Origin: Solobacterium sp.
Lineage (GTDB): Bacteria > Bacillota_I > Bacilli_A > Erysipelotrichales > Erysipelotrichaceae
Direction of reading: 5' to 3'
Assembly: GCA_016280695.1 (NCBI GenBank)
Contig: JAEEHG010000023.1
Span: 1-7,563 of the forward strand
DNA length: 7,563 nucleotides
How positions within the stretch are numbered: the stretch's first letter is position 1; each line of letters starts with the position of its first letter. The notes beneath the pieces are model-generated. The model saw only the letters and a list, made by a program, of their open reading frames with translations, made no database searches and was not told where the DNA came from. This document shows positions 1-6,627 of the stretch, one piece after another. A program made the translations under genes and the position numbers.

Positions 1-663
1 ACGGCAAAATACTACCGGATTCCGGAATGCGAGATCATGGGCAAGACCGGTACCACCCAGGTCTATGTCAACAACTCGTATCTGTCCGGCTATACGATTG
101 CCTCACTCATGTCGGCGCTGCCGGCAAGCAACCCGCAGGTGCTGGTCTACTACTGCTTTGAGGCGCCGTACGACCGCAACGCGCACTACTATTCCGAGGC
201 GGTGCAGAACCTGCTGCGCAAGACCGCCATGCGGCTTGGCTACGCCGGAAATCCTACGCAGGAGAATCCGGACAATCTGATCGAAGCCGGGGAATATGAT
301 CGGATCGAGATTCAGGATATGCCGTCCCTGGTCAATCACTCTCTCTACTATTCGGAAGAAAAACTGAAGAATCTGAATGTGGAAATCCATGTGCTGGGTT
401 CCGGGGATACGGTCATCGACCAGTATCCGGTGGATAATGCCATGGTATCCACCGGGCAGAAAGTATTCCTGCTGACCGAGACAAACAGCTTCATCATGCC
501 TGACATGACCGGCTGGACACGAAAGGACGTAACCGGTCTCTGGGCAGTGACGCAGTTTGGCTTCAAACTGACCGGGGAGGGGAAAGTGACCTCCCAGTCC
601 ATCCCGCCGGGTACGCAGGTCACCAGGGGAACGGAAATAGAAGTGGTTTTCGAATCTGAATAG
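1..663 (+). CDS. Class B penicillin-binding protein with two PASTA domains (C-terminal part, 5' end outside the window)
   Basis: The reading frame is open from base 1 and ends at TAG 661-663, giving 220 visible residues. It holds the end of a transpeptidase domain: the KTG box is at bases 43-51, in the context GKTGTTQ, which is the third active-site motif of penicillin-binding proteins. The serine (SxxK) and SxN motifs lie upstream of the window. Two PASTA modules follow, at about visible residues 102-161 and 163-218; the second has the typical MPDMTGW start and the SIPPGTQV segment. PASTA domains bind peptidoglycan or modulate the enzyme and are typical of the PBP2x/PBP2B/SpoVD group in Gram-positives. 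The protein would cross-link septal peptidoglycan outside the membrane. With mraY 38 bases downstream, this is most likely the dcw-cluster division PBP (FtsI/PbpB role). A SpoVD-like sporulation paralogue is less likely, because SpoVD usually has one PASTA domain. An ATG at 37 is internal and not a start. Confidence 0.93.
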   Translation, partial: TAKYYRIPECEIMGKTGTTQVYVNNSYLSGYTIASLMSALPASNPQVLVYYCFEAPYDRNAHYYSEAVQNLLRKTAMRLGYAGNPTQENPDNLIEAGEYDRIEIQDMPSLVNHSLYYSEEKLKNLNVEIHVLGSGDTVIDQYPVDNAMVSTGQKVFLLTETNSFIMPDMTGWTRKDVTGLWAVTQFGFKLTGEGKVTSQSIPPGTQVTRGTEIEVVFESE

Positions 664-675
664 TTCATGTATAAT
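647..675 (+). promoter_or_regulatory. Possible mraY promoter at the end of the PBP gene
   Basis: A perfect TATAAT lies at 670-675, directly preceded by TG (668-669), which is one base off the usual TGn extended -10 spacing. At 17 bases upstream the -35 position reads TTTTCG (647-652), matching TTGACA at only three positions. Transcription would start near 682 and give a leader of about 20 bases before the mraY ATG. It overlaps the PBP stop codon, so mraY could be expressed both from the upstream operon and from this site. The -10 is strong and the -35 weak; no experiment supports it. Confidence 0.4.
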
Positions 676-701
676 ATTCAGACATCAGAGAGAGGGGAAA
701 T

Positions 702-1661
702 ATGCTGAAACTGATTCTCTGTTATGTCATCAGCTGGGCCATTGTCGTTGTGACCATGCCGGGCTTCATAAAATATCTGAAAAAGATAAGCTTTAATCAG
801 ACTGTCAGTGAGTACAGCCTGAAGGAATATCAGGAAAAAGCCTCGACCCCCATCATGGGCGGGGTGCTCTTTATCGTTGTCCCGGTGCTGGTAACCCTGG
901 CGGCCTGCGGCCGTGAAGCCCTGCAGATGGATACACTGGTCATCCTGCTGACGTTTACCGGTTACGGCCTGATCGGGTTTACGGACGATTTCCTGATCGC
1001 AGTCAAGAAAAACAATGACGGTCTCAGCCCGCGCCGGAAATTCATCCTGCAGGTCGTGCTGGCTGCCGTCTTCTACCTCATGTACCACAACCGGGCCAGT
1101 CTGGATGTATCCATACCGTTTACATCGCTGTCCCTGCATTTCGGCATGTTCTACAGCATCCTTGTGCTGCTGATGTTCTCCGGTGCCAGCAATGCCGTCA
1201 ACCTTACCGACGGCATGGACGGGCTGGCCGCCGGCTGTACATTCATCTCCCTGGCACCGTTCCTGTACTTTGCCATTCGGCAGGGGAAGATGCCCGTGGC
1301 GGTATTCATCGTATCCCTGATGGGCGCGCTGTTCGGCTATCTGAAGTACAATATCAAGCCGGCCCGGATCTTCATGGGCGACACCGGGTCACTGGCCCTG
1401 GGCGCTGCCCTGGCGGCGATTGCGATGATCCTGAAGATGGAACTGGCCCTGGTGATCATCGGCGGTGTGTTCGTCATAGAAACCCTGTGCGTCATGATCC
1501 AGATCGGTTCCGTCAAGATCCGGCACAAGCGGGTATTCCCGTATACGCCGATCCATTATGCGTTTGTCATGAAGGGGATGAACGAAAACGAAGTCGTGCA
1601 CCGCTTCTGGCTGGCGGCAGCCGTATTTGCCCTGCTGGGCTTCCTGATCGGCATGCACTGA
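702..1661 (+). CDS. mraY: Phospho-N-acetylmuramoyl-pentapeptide transferase (MraY)
   Basis: MraY is an integral membrane enzyme that transfers phospho-MurNAc-pentapeptide from UDP to undecaprenyl phosphate, forming lipid I on the cytoplasmic face. The 319-residue product is at the short end of the family range and is mostly hydrophobic helices. Family motifs appear in order: STPIMGG (48-54), the Asp pair FTDDF (D95, D96), the SPRRKF segment with K113, NLTDGMDGLA (167-176), MGDTGSLALG (225-234), and a C-terminal TPIHYAF (282-288). The last replaces the usual His-His-His stretch with His-Tyr-Ala, while the following KGMNENEVVHRFW still aligns with the family. The ATG at 702 is preceded by AGAGGGGAA at about 691-699. 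It sits just downstream of the division PBP, as in dcw clusters, but murD does not follow. The family identity is secure. Confidence 0.97.
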   Translation: MLKLILCYVISWAIVVVTMPGFIKYLKKISFNQTVSEYSLKEYQEKASTPIMGGVLFIVVPVLVTLAACGREALQMDTLVILLTFTGYGLIGFTDDFLIAVKKNNDGLSPRRKFILQVVLAAVFYLMYHNRASLDVSIPFTSLSLHFGMFYSILVLLMFSGASNAVNLTDGMDGLAAGCTFISLAPFLYFAIRQGKMPVAVFIVSLMGALFGYLKYNIKPARIFMGDTGSLALGAALAAIAMILKMELALVIIGGVFVIETLCVMIQIGSVKIRHKRVFPYTPIHYAFVMKGMNENEVVHRFWLAAAVFALLGFLIGMH

Positions 1662-1693
1662 GAAATTCCGCGGGATTTCTCTTTTTTTGTTTT
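1660..1693 (+). terminator. Rho-independent terminator overlapping the mraY stop
   Basis: GAGAAATTCC (1660-1669) pairs with GGGATTTCTC (1672-1681), with one G-T wobble; the innermost pairs probably open to a CGCG loop. Seven T residues follow at 1682-1688, then GTTTTC. The left arm includes the last two bases of the mraY TGA codon, so the dcw transcript should end immediately after mraY. Confidence 0.88.
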
Positions 1694-1725
1694 CTCGTAT
1701 TTAAAATAGTATATTGCCGCTTTTC

Positions 1726-1734
1726 TGCTATAAT
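1726..1734 (+). promoter_or_regulatory. Extended -10 promoter for comN-secDF
   Basis: TGC followed by a perfect TATAAT (1729-1734) forms a full extended -10 element. No good -35 box lies at 16-18 bases; the best TTG-like hexamer (TTGCCG, 1714-1719) is too close. Extended -10 promoters can work without a -35. The start would be near 1741, leaving about 19 bases before the comN ATG. It lies in an AT-rich stretch between the mraY terminator and the comN ribosome site, exactly where a new unit must begin. Confidence 0.65.
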
Positions 1735-1759
1735 ATATCAGTTACCGAAGGAGACAGAT

Positions 1760-2050
1760 ATGGATTCTGGAGTTTTTGATATCAACAACGTGGAAGTTCA
1801 GATGACGATGGTAGTCAAGCTGCACCAGCTGCAGCGGGAAGCCCTGCCGCATCTGACCTATCAGAATCTGGAAGCGTATCTGACCCAGGTGGTATGGAAG
1901 AAACAGCTGCCGCGGGCGCTGCACGAAGCGGCGGATGATGTGCTGCGGATTAACGCGAGTGACATTGTCCGTTTCCTTTCAAGACAGGCTATTACCCAGG
2001 GGGAAAAGGCCCATCTTGAGGATTTCGCGGATTTGATTGGGGGGTTTTAA
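1760..2050 (+). CDS. comN: ComN-like post-transcriptional regulator, small protein
   Basis: This is a 96-residue soluble protein with no signal peptide or membrane segment. I chose the ATG at 1760 because GAAGGAG (1747-1753) lies six bases upstream and the -10 element lies just before it; the frame is open further upstream, but only inside mraY. The sequence is helix-rich, with a central LTYQNLEAYLTQVVWKK segment and a later ASDIVRFLSRQAI segment that look like the ComN/YrzD family. In B. subtilis comN lies next to secDF, encodes a protein of similar size, and is reported to control comE mRNA and to associate with DivIVA at the cell poles. That specific role need not carry over, since no comE is visible here. 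It ends five bases before secDF and is probably co-transcribed and perhaps translationally coupled with it. Family assignment rests on size, sequence feel and context. Confidence 0.72.
   Translation: MDSGVFDINNVEVQMTMVVKLHQLQREALPHLTYQNLEAYLTQVVWKKQLPRALHEAADDVLRINASDIVRFLSRQAITQGEKAHLEDFADLIGGF
2039..2044 (+). promoter_or_regulatory. Atypical ribosome binding site for secDF
   Basis: No AGGAGG-like site precedes the secDF ATG. The only purine tract able to pair with the 16S tail is a run of six G (pairing to CCUCC with one G-U), which ends 11 bases before the start and lies inside the comN coding sequence. The nearer AAGAAAC is a poor match. All other genes here have clear sites at 4-8 bases, so secDF may depend on ribosomes finishing comN. 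Confidence 0.35.
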
Positions 2051-2055
2051 GAAAC

Positions 2056-4332
2056 ATGGAGAAGAAGAAAAAAGGACTGGGAGGGCTCTTTGCCGTTATT
2101 GCCGTACTGGCAGTGCTGATCGTGGCAACGTTTGGCTCGATCCGTGAGCATCTGAATCTCGGTCTGGATCTGCAGGGCGGTTTTGAGATCCTTTATCACG
2201 TGACACCGCTGAATGAAGGCGGAACAGTGGATATGTCCGCTGTTACCAACAGCATTCAGAAGCGGGTCAACGTGCTGGGGGTCAGCGAACCGCAGATTAC
2301 CGTGGAAGGAACAGACCGGGTCCGCGTCCAGCTGGCCGGGGTTGCTGATCCGGAAACAGCCCGGCAGATGCTGGGCACAACGGCCAATCTGACCTTCCGG
2401 GATGTGGATGACAAGGAACTTGCGGATTCCTCCATCATTCAGGAAGGCGGGGCTTCCCTGGCTTACCAGGACGGCCGGCCGATTGTCAGCCTGAAGATCG
2501 CCGACAGCGCAAAATTCGGCGAGATTACAAGGGAAGTCAGTTCCCGTACCGGCGGCGACAATGTCATGATCATCTGGCTGGACTACGAAGAAGGCGACAG
2601 CTATGCTGCGGAAGCGCAGAAAGCGTCGGCCGGGGAGGAACCGAAGTACATTTCGGCTGCCTCGGTCAGAAGCCAGATCAATGGTGACTGCATCATCGAG
2701 GGCAACTTCACCGAGAAGGAAGCCAAGACCCTGGCGGATCTGATCAATTCCGGATCCCTGCCGGTCAAACTGAATGAAATCAGTTCGAATGTCGTGTCTG
2801 CCCAGTACGGCAATGATGCCCTGCACATGACGGCCAGAGCCGGTATCATCGGCGTTCTGGCGGTCCTGCTGTTCATGATCTGGCTGTACCGGGTTCCGGG
2901 CATGATCGCGGCTGTCATGCTGGCGGCGTATCTCTGGGCCATCTTCGGCATCTATGCCCTGATGGGCGCGGTCTTCACATTGCCGGCCATCGGTGCGCTG
3001 GTGCTTGGCGTCGGCATGACCGTGGATGCCAATATCATCACTTACGAACGGATCCGTCAGGAACTGTATAAGGGCCACTCGGTGCAGGCGGCTGTGGCGG
3101 AAGGACAGAAGCTGTCATTCTCCTCCATCTTTGACGCCCAGTTCACCACCCTGCTGGCCGGCCTGATCATGTACTGGTGGGGCAACGGCGCCGTCAAGGG
3201 CTTTGCGACCATGCTGGTGGTGACAGTTGCCATGACCCTGGCGGTCAACGTGGCCCTGAGCCGCTGGATGCTGAATCAGTTTGTCGGCAGCGGCATTGCC
3301 AATGACAAGCCGGAGTGGTTCGGCGTTAAGAAGGACCAGATCCCGGATCTTTCCAAGGGTGAGGAACAGTTCTATTTCGGTTTCAAGGACAAGGATTTCC
3401 TTGGCTACGCAAAATACATGATTATCACGAGCCTGGTGGTGCTGGGCCTGGCCCTGGGCATGTCCGGTGTAAACGCTGCCCGCGGCAACGGCTTCATGAA
3501 TCTTGGCATTGACTTCGCGTCCGGCACCAAGCTGACCATTACCAGCGATACGCCGATCGAAATCGCCGATGTATCTGCCGAGATGGACAAGATCGGCTAT
3601 TCCGGCTTCAGCTATCAGCAGGCCGGTGACACAACGGTCTACGCCACCACCAAGGAATCCCTGACCACCCAGGACCTGAGCACGATCAAGAATGACTTCA
3701 TGGCCCTGTACGGGCAGGAGCCGGGTGATAACGTCGTCACCCCGGTCGTCGGCCGGGAACTGGTGCACAACGCCTTTATCCTGACCCTGGTTGCCTGGGC
3801 GGCGATGCTGGCGTATATCGCCTTCCGGTTTGAATGGGACTACGCGCTGAGCTGTCTGGTTGCCCTGGTGCACGATGTTCTGATCACCCTGTCAGTCTTC
3901 GCGATTTTCCGCCTGGAGGTCAATATCGAGCTGATTTCGGTCCTGCTGACCATCATCGGTTACTCCATCAACAACTCGATTGTTGTCTTCGACCGGGTGC
4001 GTGAGCGCATGAAGAGTGCCGGCCGGGTATCCCGTGATGAGTACAAGGATATCGTCAACGAATCCCTGAACCGGACCTTCCGGATGTCGCTGTTCTCCTC
4101 CATTTCAACGCTTCTGCCGGTTGTCTTCCTGCTCGGCATGGGTTCAAGGGCAATCTTCACATTCACGTTTGCCATGTTTGTCGGTATGATCGCCGGTACA
4201 CTGTCATCGCTGTTTGTGGCTCCGACCATGTGGTGGTGGCTGCGCAATCACCATGAGCCGAAGGAAAAGAAAGTCAAGCCGAAGAAGAAAGAACAGCTTG
4301 ATGAAATTACGATCAAAGGCATCAACGCTTAA
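2056..4332 (+). CDS. secDF: Fused protein translocase subunit SecDF
   Basis: SecDF is a membrane protein of the RND superfamily that helps the SecYEG/SecA channel by pulling exported chains outward using the ion gradient. The product has 758 residues and joins SecD and SecF in one chain, as in Bacillus. The SecD half has a first membrane helix (about 10-28), the LGLDLQGG motif (35-42), an extracytoplasmic domain (about 60-255), then five helices from about 263, with VGMTVDANIITYERI containing D324. The SecF half begins near 450 with a helix (about 454-473), LGIDFASG (483-490), a smaller outer domain, and helices from about 575 containing the IGYSINNSIVVFDRVRE motif. The usual Asp of YSIND is Asn (N640), while the partner Arg in SLNRT (R673) is kept. 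The tail is highly basic and cytoplasmic. YajC is not encoded nearby. The start at 2056 gives a normal N-terminus; its ribosome site is weak. Confidence 0.97.
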   Translation: MEKKKKGLGGLFAVIAVLAVLIVATFGSIREHLNLGLDLQGGFEILYHVTPLNEGGTVDMSAVTNSIQKRVNVLGVSEPQITVEGTDRVRVQLAGVADPETARQMLGTTANLTFRDVDDKELADSSIIQEGGASLAYQDGRPIVSLKIADSAKFGEITREVSSRTGGDNVMIIWLDYEEGDSYAAEAQKASAGEEPKYISAASVRSQINGDCIIEGNFTEKEAKTLADLINSGSLPVKLNEISSNVVSAQYGNDALHMTARAGIIGVLAVLLFMIWLYRVPGMIAAVMLAAYLWAIFGIYALMGAVFTLPAIGALVLGVGMTVDANIITYERIRQELYKGHSVQAAVAEGQKLSFSSIFDAQFTTLLAGLIMYWWGNGAVKGFATMLVVTVAMTLAVNVALSRWMLNQFVGSGIANDKPEWFGVKKDQIPDLSKGEEQFYFGFKDKDFLGYAKYMIITSLVVLGLALGMSGVNAARGNGFMNLGIDFASGTKLTITSDTPIEIADVSAEMDKIGYSGFSYQQAGDTTVYATTKESLTTQDLSTIKNDFMALYGQEPGDNVVTPVVGRELVHNAFILTLVAWAAMLAYIAFRFEWDYALSCLVALVHDVLITLSVFAIFRLEVNIELISVLLTIIGYSINNSIVVFDRVRERMKSAGRVSRDEYKDIVNESLNRTFRMSLFSSISTLLPVVFLLGMGSRAIFTFTFAMFVGMIAGTLSSLFVAPTMWWWLRNHHEPKEKKVKPKKKEQLDEITIKGINA

Positions 4333-4336
4333 CCTG

Positions 4337-4361
4337 AAAGGCAGTTCAAAAACTGCCTTTT
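4337..4361 (+). terminator. Hairpin terminator between secDF and recJ
   Basis: AAAGGCAGTT (4337-4346) pairs perfectly over 10 bp with AACTGCCTTT (4351-4360) around a CAAA loop. The T run is short (4358-4361) and three of its bases belong to the stem, then CTAAAA follows. It begins five bases after the secDF stop, and the recJ ribosome site starts only a few bases later. Termination may therefore be partial. Confidence 0.75.
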
Positions 4362-4374
4362 CTAAAAGGAATTC

Positions 4375-5985
4375 ATGGAAATGACCAATTATCAGTTTGT
4401 GGAAAAAGACGCATCGGAACTGTGCCGGAAGTATGACCTGCCGGTCCTTTCCGGCCGGCTGCTGGCTGCTTCCGGCCTGTCTGACGAAAGGATCCGGGAA
4501 CTGCTGTACGATGACGGCAGACTCCATACGAGCCAGGCGGAATGTGTACAGAGAATGTGCCGGCGGCTGCGGCAGGCAAAAGAAAACGGTGAAAAGGTCT
4601 TCATCGGCGGCGATTATGACGCGGACGGCATCTGTTCGACCGCAATCATGAAAGATGTGCTCGACCGGCTTGGCATTGCCTGCGGCTATTATATCCCGGA
4701 TCGCTTCCGGGAAGGTTACGGCCTGAATGAGAAGACTGTCGAGATGGTGGCGGACCGCGGCTACAGCCTGATTGTGACCGTAGACAACGGGGTCAGGGCC
4801 CACGCTGCCATTGCCCGGGCCAGGGCGCGCGGTCTTGAGATTCTGGTGACTGACCATCACCAGATCGAAGAGGAAGTGCAGGCGGACCTGGTAGTCCACC
4901 CGGACTATATGGAACCGGAATTTGCGACCTTGTCCGGGGCCGGCGTAGCCCTGCAGATTTCCCGGAACCTGCTCGGTGATCTGCCGTTTCATACGGCCCT
5001 GGCAGCGGTGGCAGCCATCGGTGATGTCATGCCGCTGTGGCAGGAATCCCGCCGGATTGTCCGGCAGGGGGTCAGGGCGCTGCGGCAGGGGGAAGCTCCG
5101 GCTCTGCTGGCTCTGCTGCGGAACCGGGATGTGATCGATGCCGAAGCGATCGGCTTCCAGATCGTTCCGCGGCTGAATTCCGTCGGCAGGATGAATGATC
5201 TTTCCAACGTAAACACCCTGGTGCCGTTCCTGCTGAGCCATGACCCGGCTGCCATCACTGCATACAAGACCCAGCTGGAAACCGTCAACGAAGCCCGTCG
5301 TACCATGTCCGCAAAAATGACTGAACAGGCCGAGAAACTGGTTACGGATGATGATGCGGTCCTGATCCTCTATGAGGAATCGTTCCATGAAGGCCTCAAC
5401 GGCCTGGTGGCCGGCCGGATCGCTGCGGTTTTTGGCAGGCCATGCCTGGTGCTCTCCCGCAGCCAGGACCTGATCAAGGGCAGCGGCCGCAGTATTCCCG
5501 GTTTTGACATGTTCCGGTTCTTCTCCGAGGGTTTCAGTGAACTGACGGCCTTCGGCGGTCATGAGCAGGCAGTAGGCCTGAGCTTCCGACAGGAAGATCT
5601 GGACCTGTTCCGGGAACATGTCAGGGAAAAAGCCCAGGGCATGCGGATTGAGATGAAAGACACGATTGTCCCGGTTCTGCCCGTCCGCATGACGGATATC
5701 AGCATTCATGAAATCGAAGCCCTGCAGCAGCTGGAACCGCTGCCGAAGGAGCTCTCCGGATTCCGCTTCGCCCTGCGGCATCCGGCAGTTGTCAGGCGTT
5801 TTGCCGGCCCGCGGGTAACGAAGTACATCATCAGTGAAGACGGCCATGATCTGGAAGCTGTCCTGTTCCCGTACCGGGGCATCAGCGAGCCGGAAACCAT
5901 CGGGGTAATGATCGGCAGGCTGTCGGTTAATACCTGGAAAAACCGGAAAACATGCCAGATGGAGATCGAATCGCTGGAAGAATGA
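4375..5985 (+). CDS. recJ: Single-stranded-DNA-specific exonuclease RecJ
   Basis: RecJ is a DHH-family 5'-3' exonuclease for single-stranded DNA, acting in recombination and mismatch or base-excision repair. Metal-binding motifs are complete: GDYDADG (79-85), VDNG (136-139), TDHH (159-162) and the later IGD (D217). PRLNSVGRM (265-273) follows, as in other RecJ proteins. The DHHA1 part has LNGLVAGRIA (341-350), GSGRSIPGFD (369-378) and FGGH (393-396). An OB-fold-like region fills about 440-533 and ends in a WKNRKTCQMEI strand; its usual LEPFG-type start is degenerate (LEPLPKEL). At 536 residues it is near E. coli RecJ (577) and much shorter than B. subtilis RecJ (786), so it lacks the long C-terminal extension. 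AAAAGGA (4364-4370) precedes the ATG at 4375 by four bases; an ATG two codons later (4381) would be spaced by ten bases and is possible. The stop TGA is followed by an in-frame TAG. Confidence 0.95.
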   Translation: MEMTNYQFVEKDASELCRKYDLPVLSGRLLAASGLSDERIRELLYDDGRLHTSQAECVQRMCRRLRQAKENGEKVFIGGDYDADGICSTAIMKDVLDRLGIACGYYIPDRFREGYGLNEKTVEMVADRGYSLIVTVDNGVRAHAAIARARARGLEILVTDHHQIEEEVQADLVVHPDYMEPEFATLSGAGVALQISRNLLGDLPFHTALAAVAAIGDVMPLWQESRRIVRQGVRALRQGEAPALLALLRNRDVIDAEAIGFQIVPRLNSVGRMNDLSNVNTLVPFLLSHDPAAITAYKTQLETVNEARRTMSAKMTEQAEKLVTDDDAVLILYEESFHEGLNGLVAGRIAAVFGRPCLVLSRSQDLIKGSGRSIPGFDMFRFFSEGFSELTAFGGHEQAVGLSFRQEDLDLFREHVREKAQGMRIEMKDTIVPVLPVRMTDISIHEIEALQQLEPLPKELSGFRFALRHPAVVRRFAGPRVTKYIISEDGHDLEAVLFPYRGISEPETIGVMIGRLSVNTWKNRKTCQMEIESLEE

Positions 5986-6007
5986 TAGTATTTTAAAACT
6001 TTAGTTG

Positions 6008-6013
6008 TATAAT
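6008..6013 (+). promoter_or_regulatory. -10 element of a probable apt promoter
   Basis: A perfect TATAAT lies in the 55-base AT-rich gap after recJ, preceded directly by TTG. No convincing -35 is found at 16-18 bases upstream (TAGTAT or ATAGTA). Transcription would start near 6020 and give a leader of about 20 bases. It resembles the TGTATAAT before mraY. Confidence 0.55.
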
Positions 6014-6040
6014 GAACGCATATTGACGGAGGATAGTTCA

Positions 6041-6565
6041 ATGGTAAACCTGAGTGATTATGTTGCATCAATTCGCGACTTCCCGACCGAGGGAATCCTG
6101 TTTCGTGATATAACCCCGATCCTGCAGGCTCCGGAAGCTTTCCGGACTGCTACCAAGATGCTGGCGGAATACGGCCGCAAAGTCGGTGCTGACGTAATTG
6201 TCGGCCCGGAAAGCCGCGGGTTTATTTTCGGCTGTCCGACCGCTGTTGAAATGGGCATCGGTTTCGTACCTGTCCGCAAGCCGGGCAAGCTGCCGCGGGA
6301 AACCATTTCCTGCAAGTATGACCTGGAGTACGGTTCCAACGAAATCTTCATGCACAAGGACGCCATCAAGCCGGGCCAGAGAGCCCTGGTCATTGATGAC
6401 CTGCTCGCTACCGGCGGTACAGCCAAGGCAACTGCCAAGATGATCGAGGAACTCGGAGGAATTGTCGCCGGCTTTGCCTTCATCATCGAACTTGAGGGCC
6501 TGCCCGGAAGGGAAACACTGCAGGGATACGATGTCTACTCCATACTTACGATGACAGACAAGTAA
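6041..6565 (+). CDS. apt: Adenine phosphoribosyltransferase
   Basis: Apt makes AMP from adenine and PRPP in the cytoplasm, the purine salvage route. The 174-residue product aligns with bacterial Apt along its whole length (B. subtilis Apt is about 170). It has the [13 protein letters not shown] start (14-26), [13 protein letters not shown] (54-66), [12 protein letters not shown] (76-87) with the flexible-loop residues, and the PRPP-binding loop [11 protein letters not shown] (117-127). The ATG at 6041 is preceded by CGGAGGA (6027-6033) at seven bases. An upstream in-frame TTG at 6005 would add 12 residues but overlaps the -10 element and has no ribosome site, so I reject it. The order recJ-apt-rel is as in B. 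subtilis. All catalytic segments look intact. Confidence 0.97.
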   Translation: MVNLSDYVASIRDFPTEGILFRDITPILQAPEAFRTATKMLAEYGRKVGADVIVGPESRGFIFGCPTAVEMGIGFVPVRKPGKLPRETISCKYDLEYGSNEIFMHKDAIKPGQRALVIDDLLATGGTAKATAKMIEELGGIVAGFAFIIELEGLPGRETLQGYDVYSILTMTDK

Positions 6566-6570
6566 GACAG

Positions 6571-6598
6571 AAAATCGGAGAGAGATCTTCGATTTTTT
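6571..6598 (+). terminator. Hairpin terminator between apt and rel
   Basis: AAAATCGGAGA (6571-6581) pairs with TCTTCGATTTT (6586-6596), 11 bp with one G-T wobble, closed by a GAGA loop of the stable GNRA type. The T run is TTTTTT (6593-6598), and its first four bases are part of the stem. It starts five bases after the apt stop; the rel ribosome site begins about 14 bases after it. Confidence 0.8.
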
Positions 6599-6627
6599 AA
6601 CAGAACATAAAGAAAGGAGCGGGAAGC

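Noticed and set aside
1487..1759. Upstream extension of the comN frame into mraY
   Set aside because: The extension would translate through mraY, the terminator and the promoter region; the ATG at 1760 has a strong ribosome site and gives the expected family length.
1662..1759. Possible riboswitch or small RNA between mraY and comN
   Set aside because: The gap of about 98 bases is accounted for by the terminator, an AT-rich promoter and a short leader; no further structured element is visible.
2047..3078. A 343-codon minus-strand frame opposite secDF, and similar ones at 3115-3873 and 6535-7404
   Set aside because: Same shadow pattern opposite real genes; no ribosome site, promoter or known motif supports them.
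4204..5847. A 547-codon open frame on the minus strand across recJ
   Set aside because: It lies opposite the clearly real recJ, has no recognisable domain, and its composition (rich in Gln, His, Arg, Asp) is that of an antisense shadow produced by the codon use of the + strand gene.
6005..6040. TTG start for apt adding 12 residues
   Set aside because: It overlaps the TATAAT element and lacks a ribosome site, while the ATG at 6041 has a good one and matches the Apt N-terminus.
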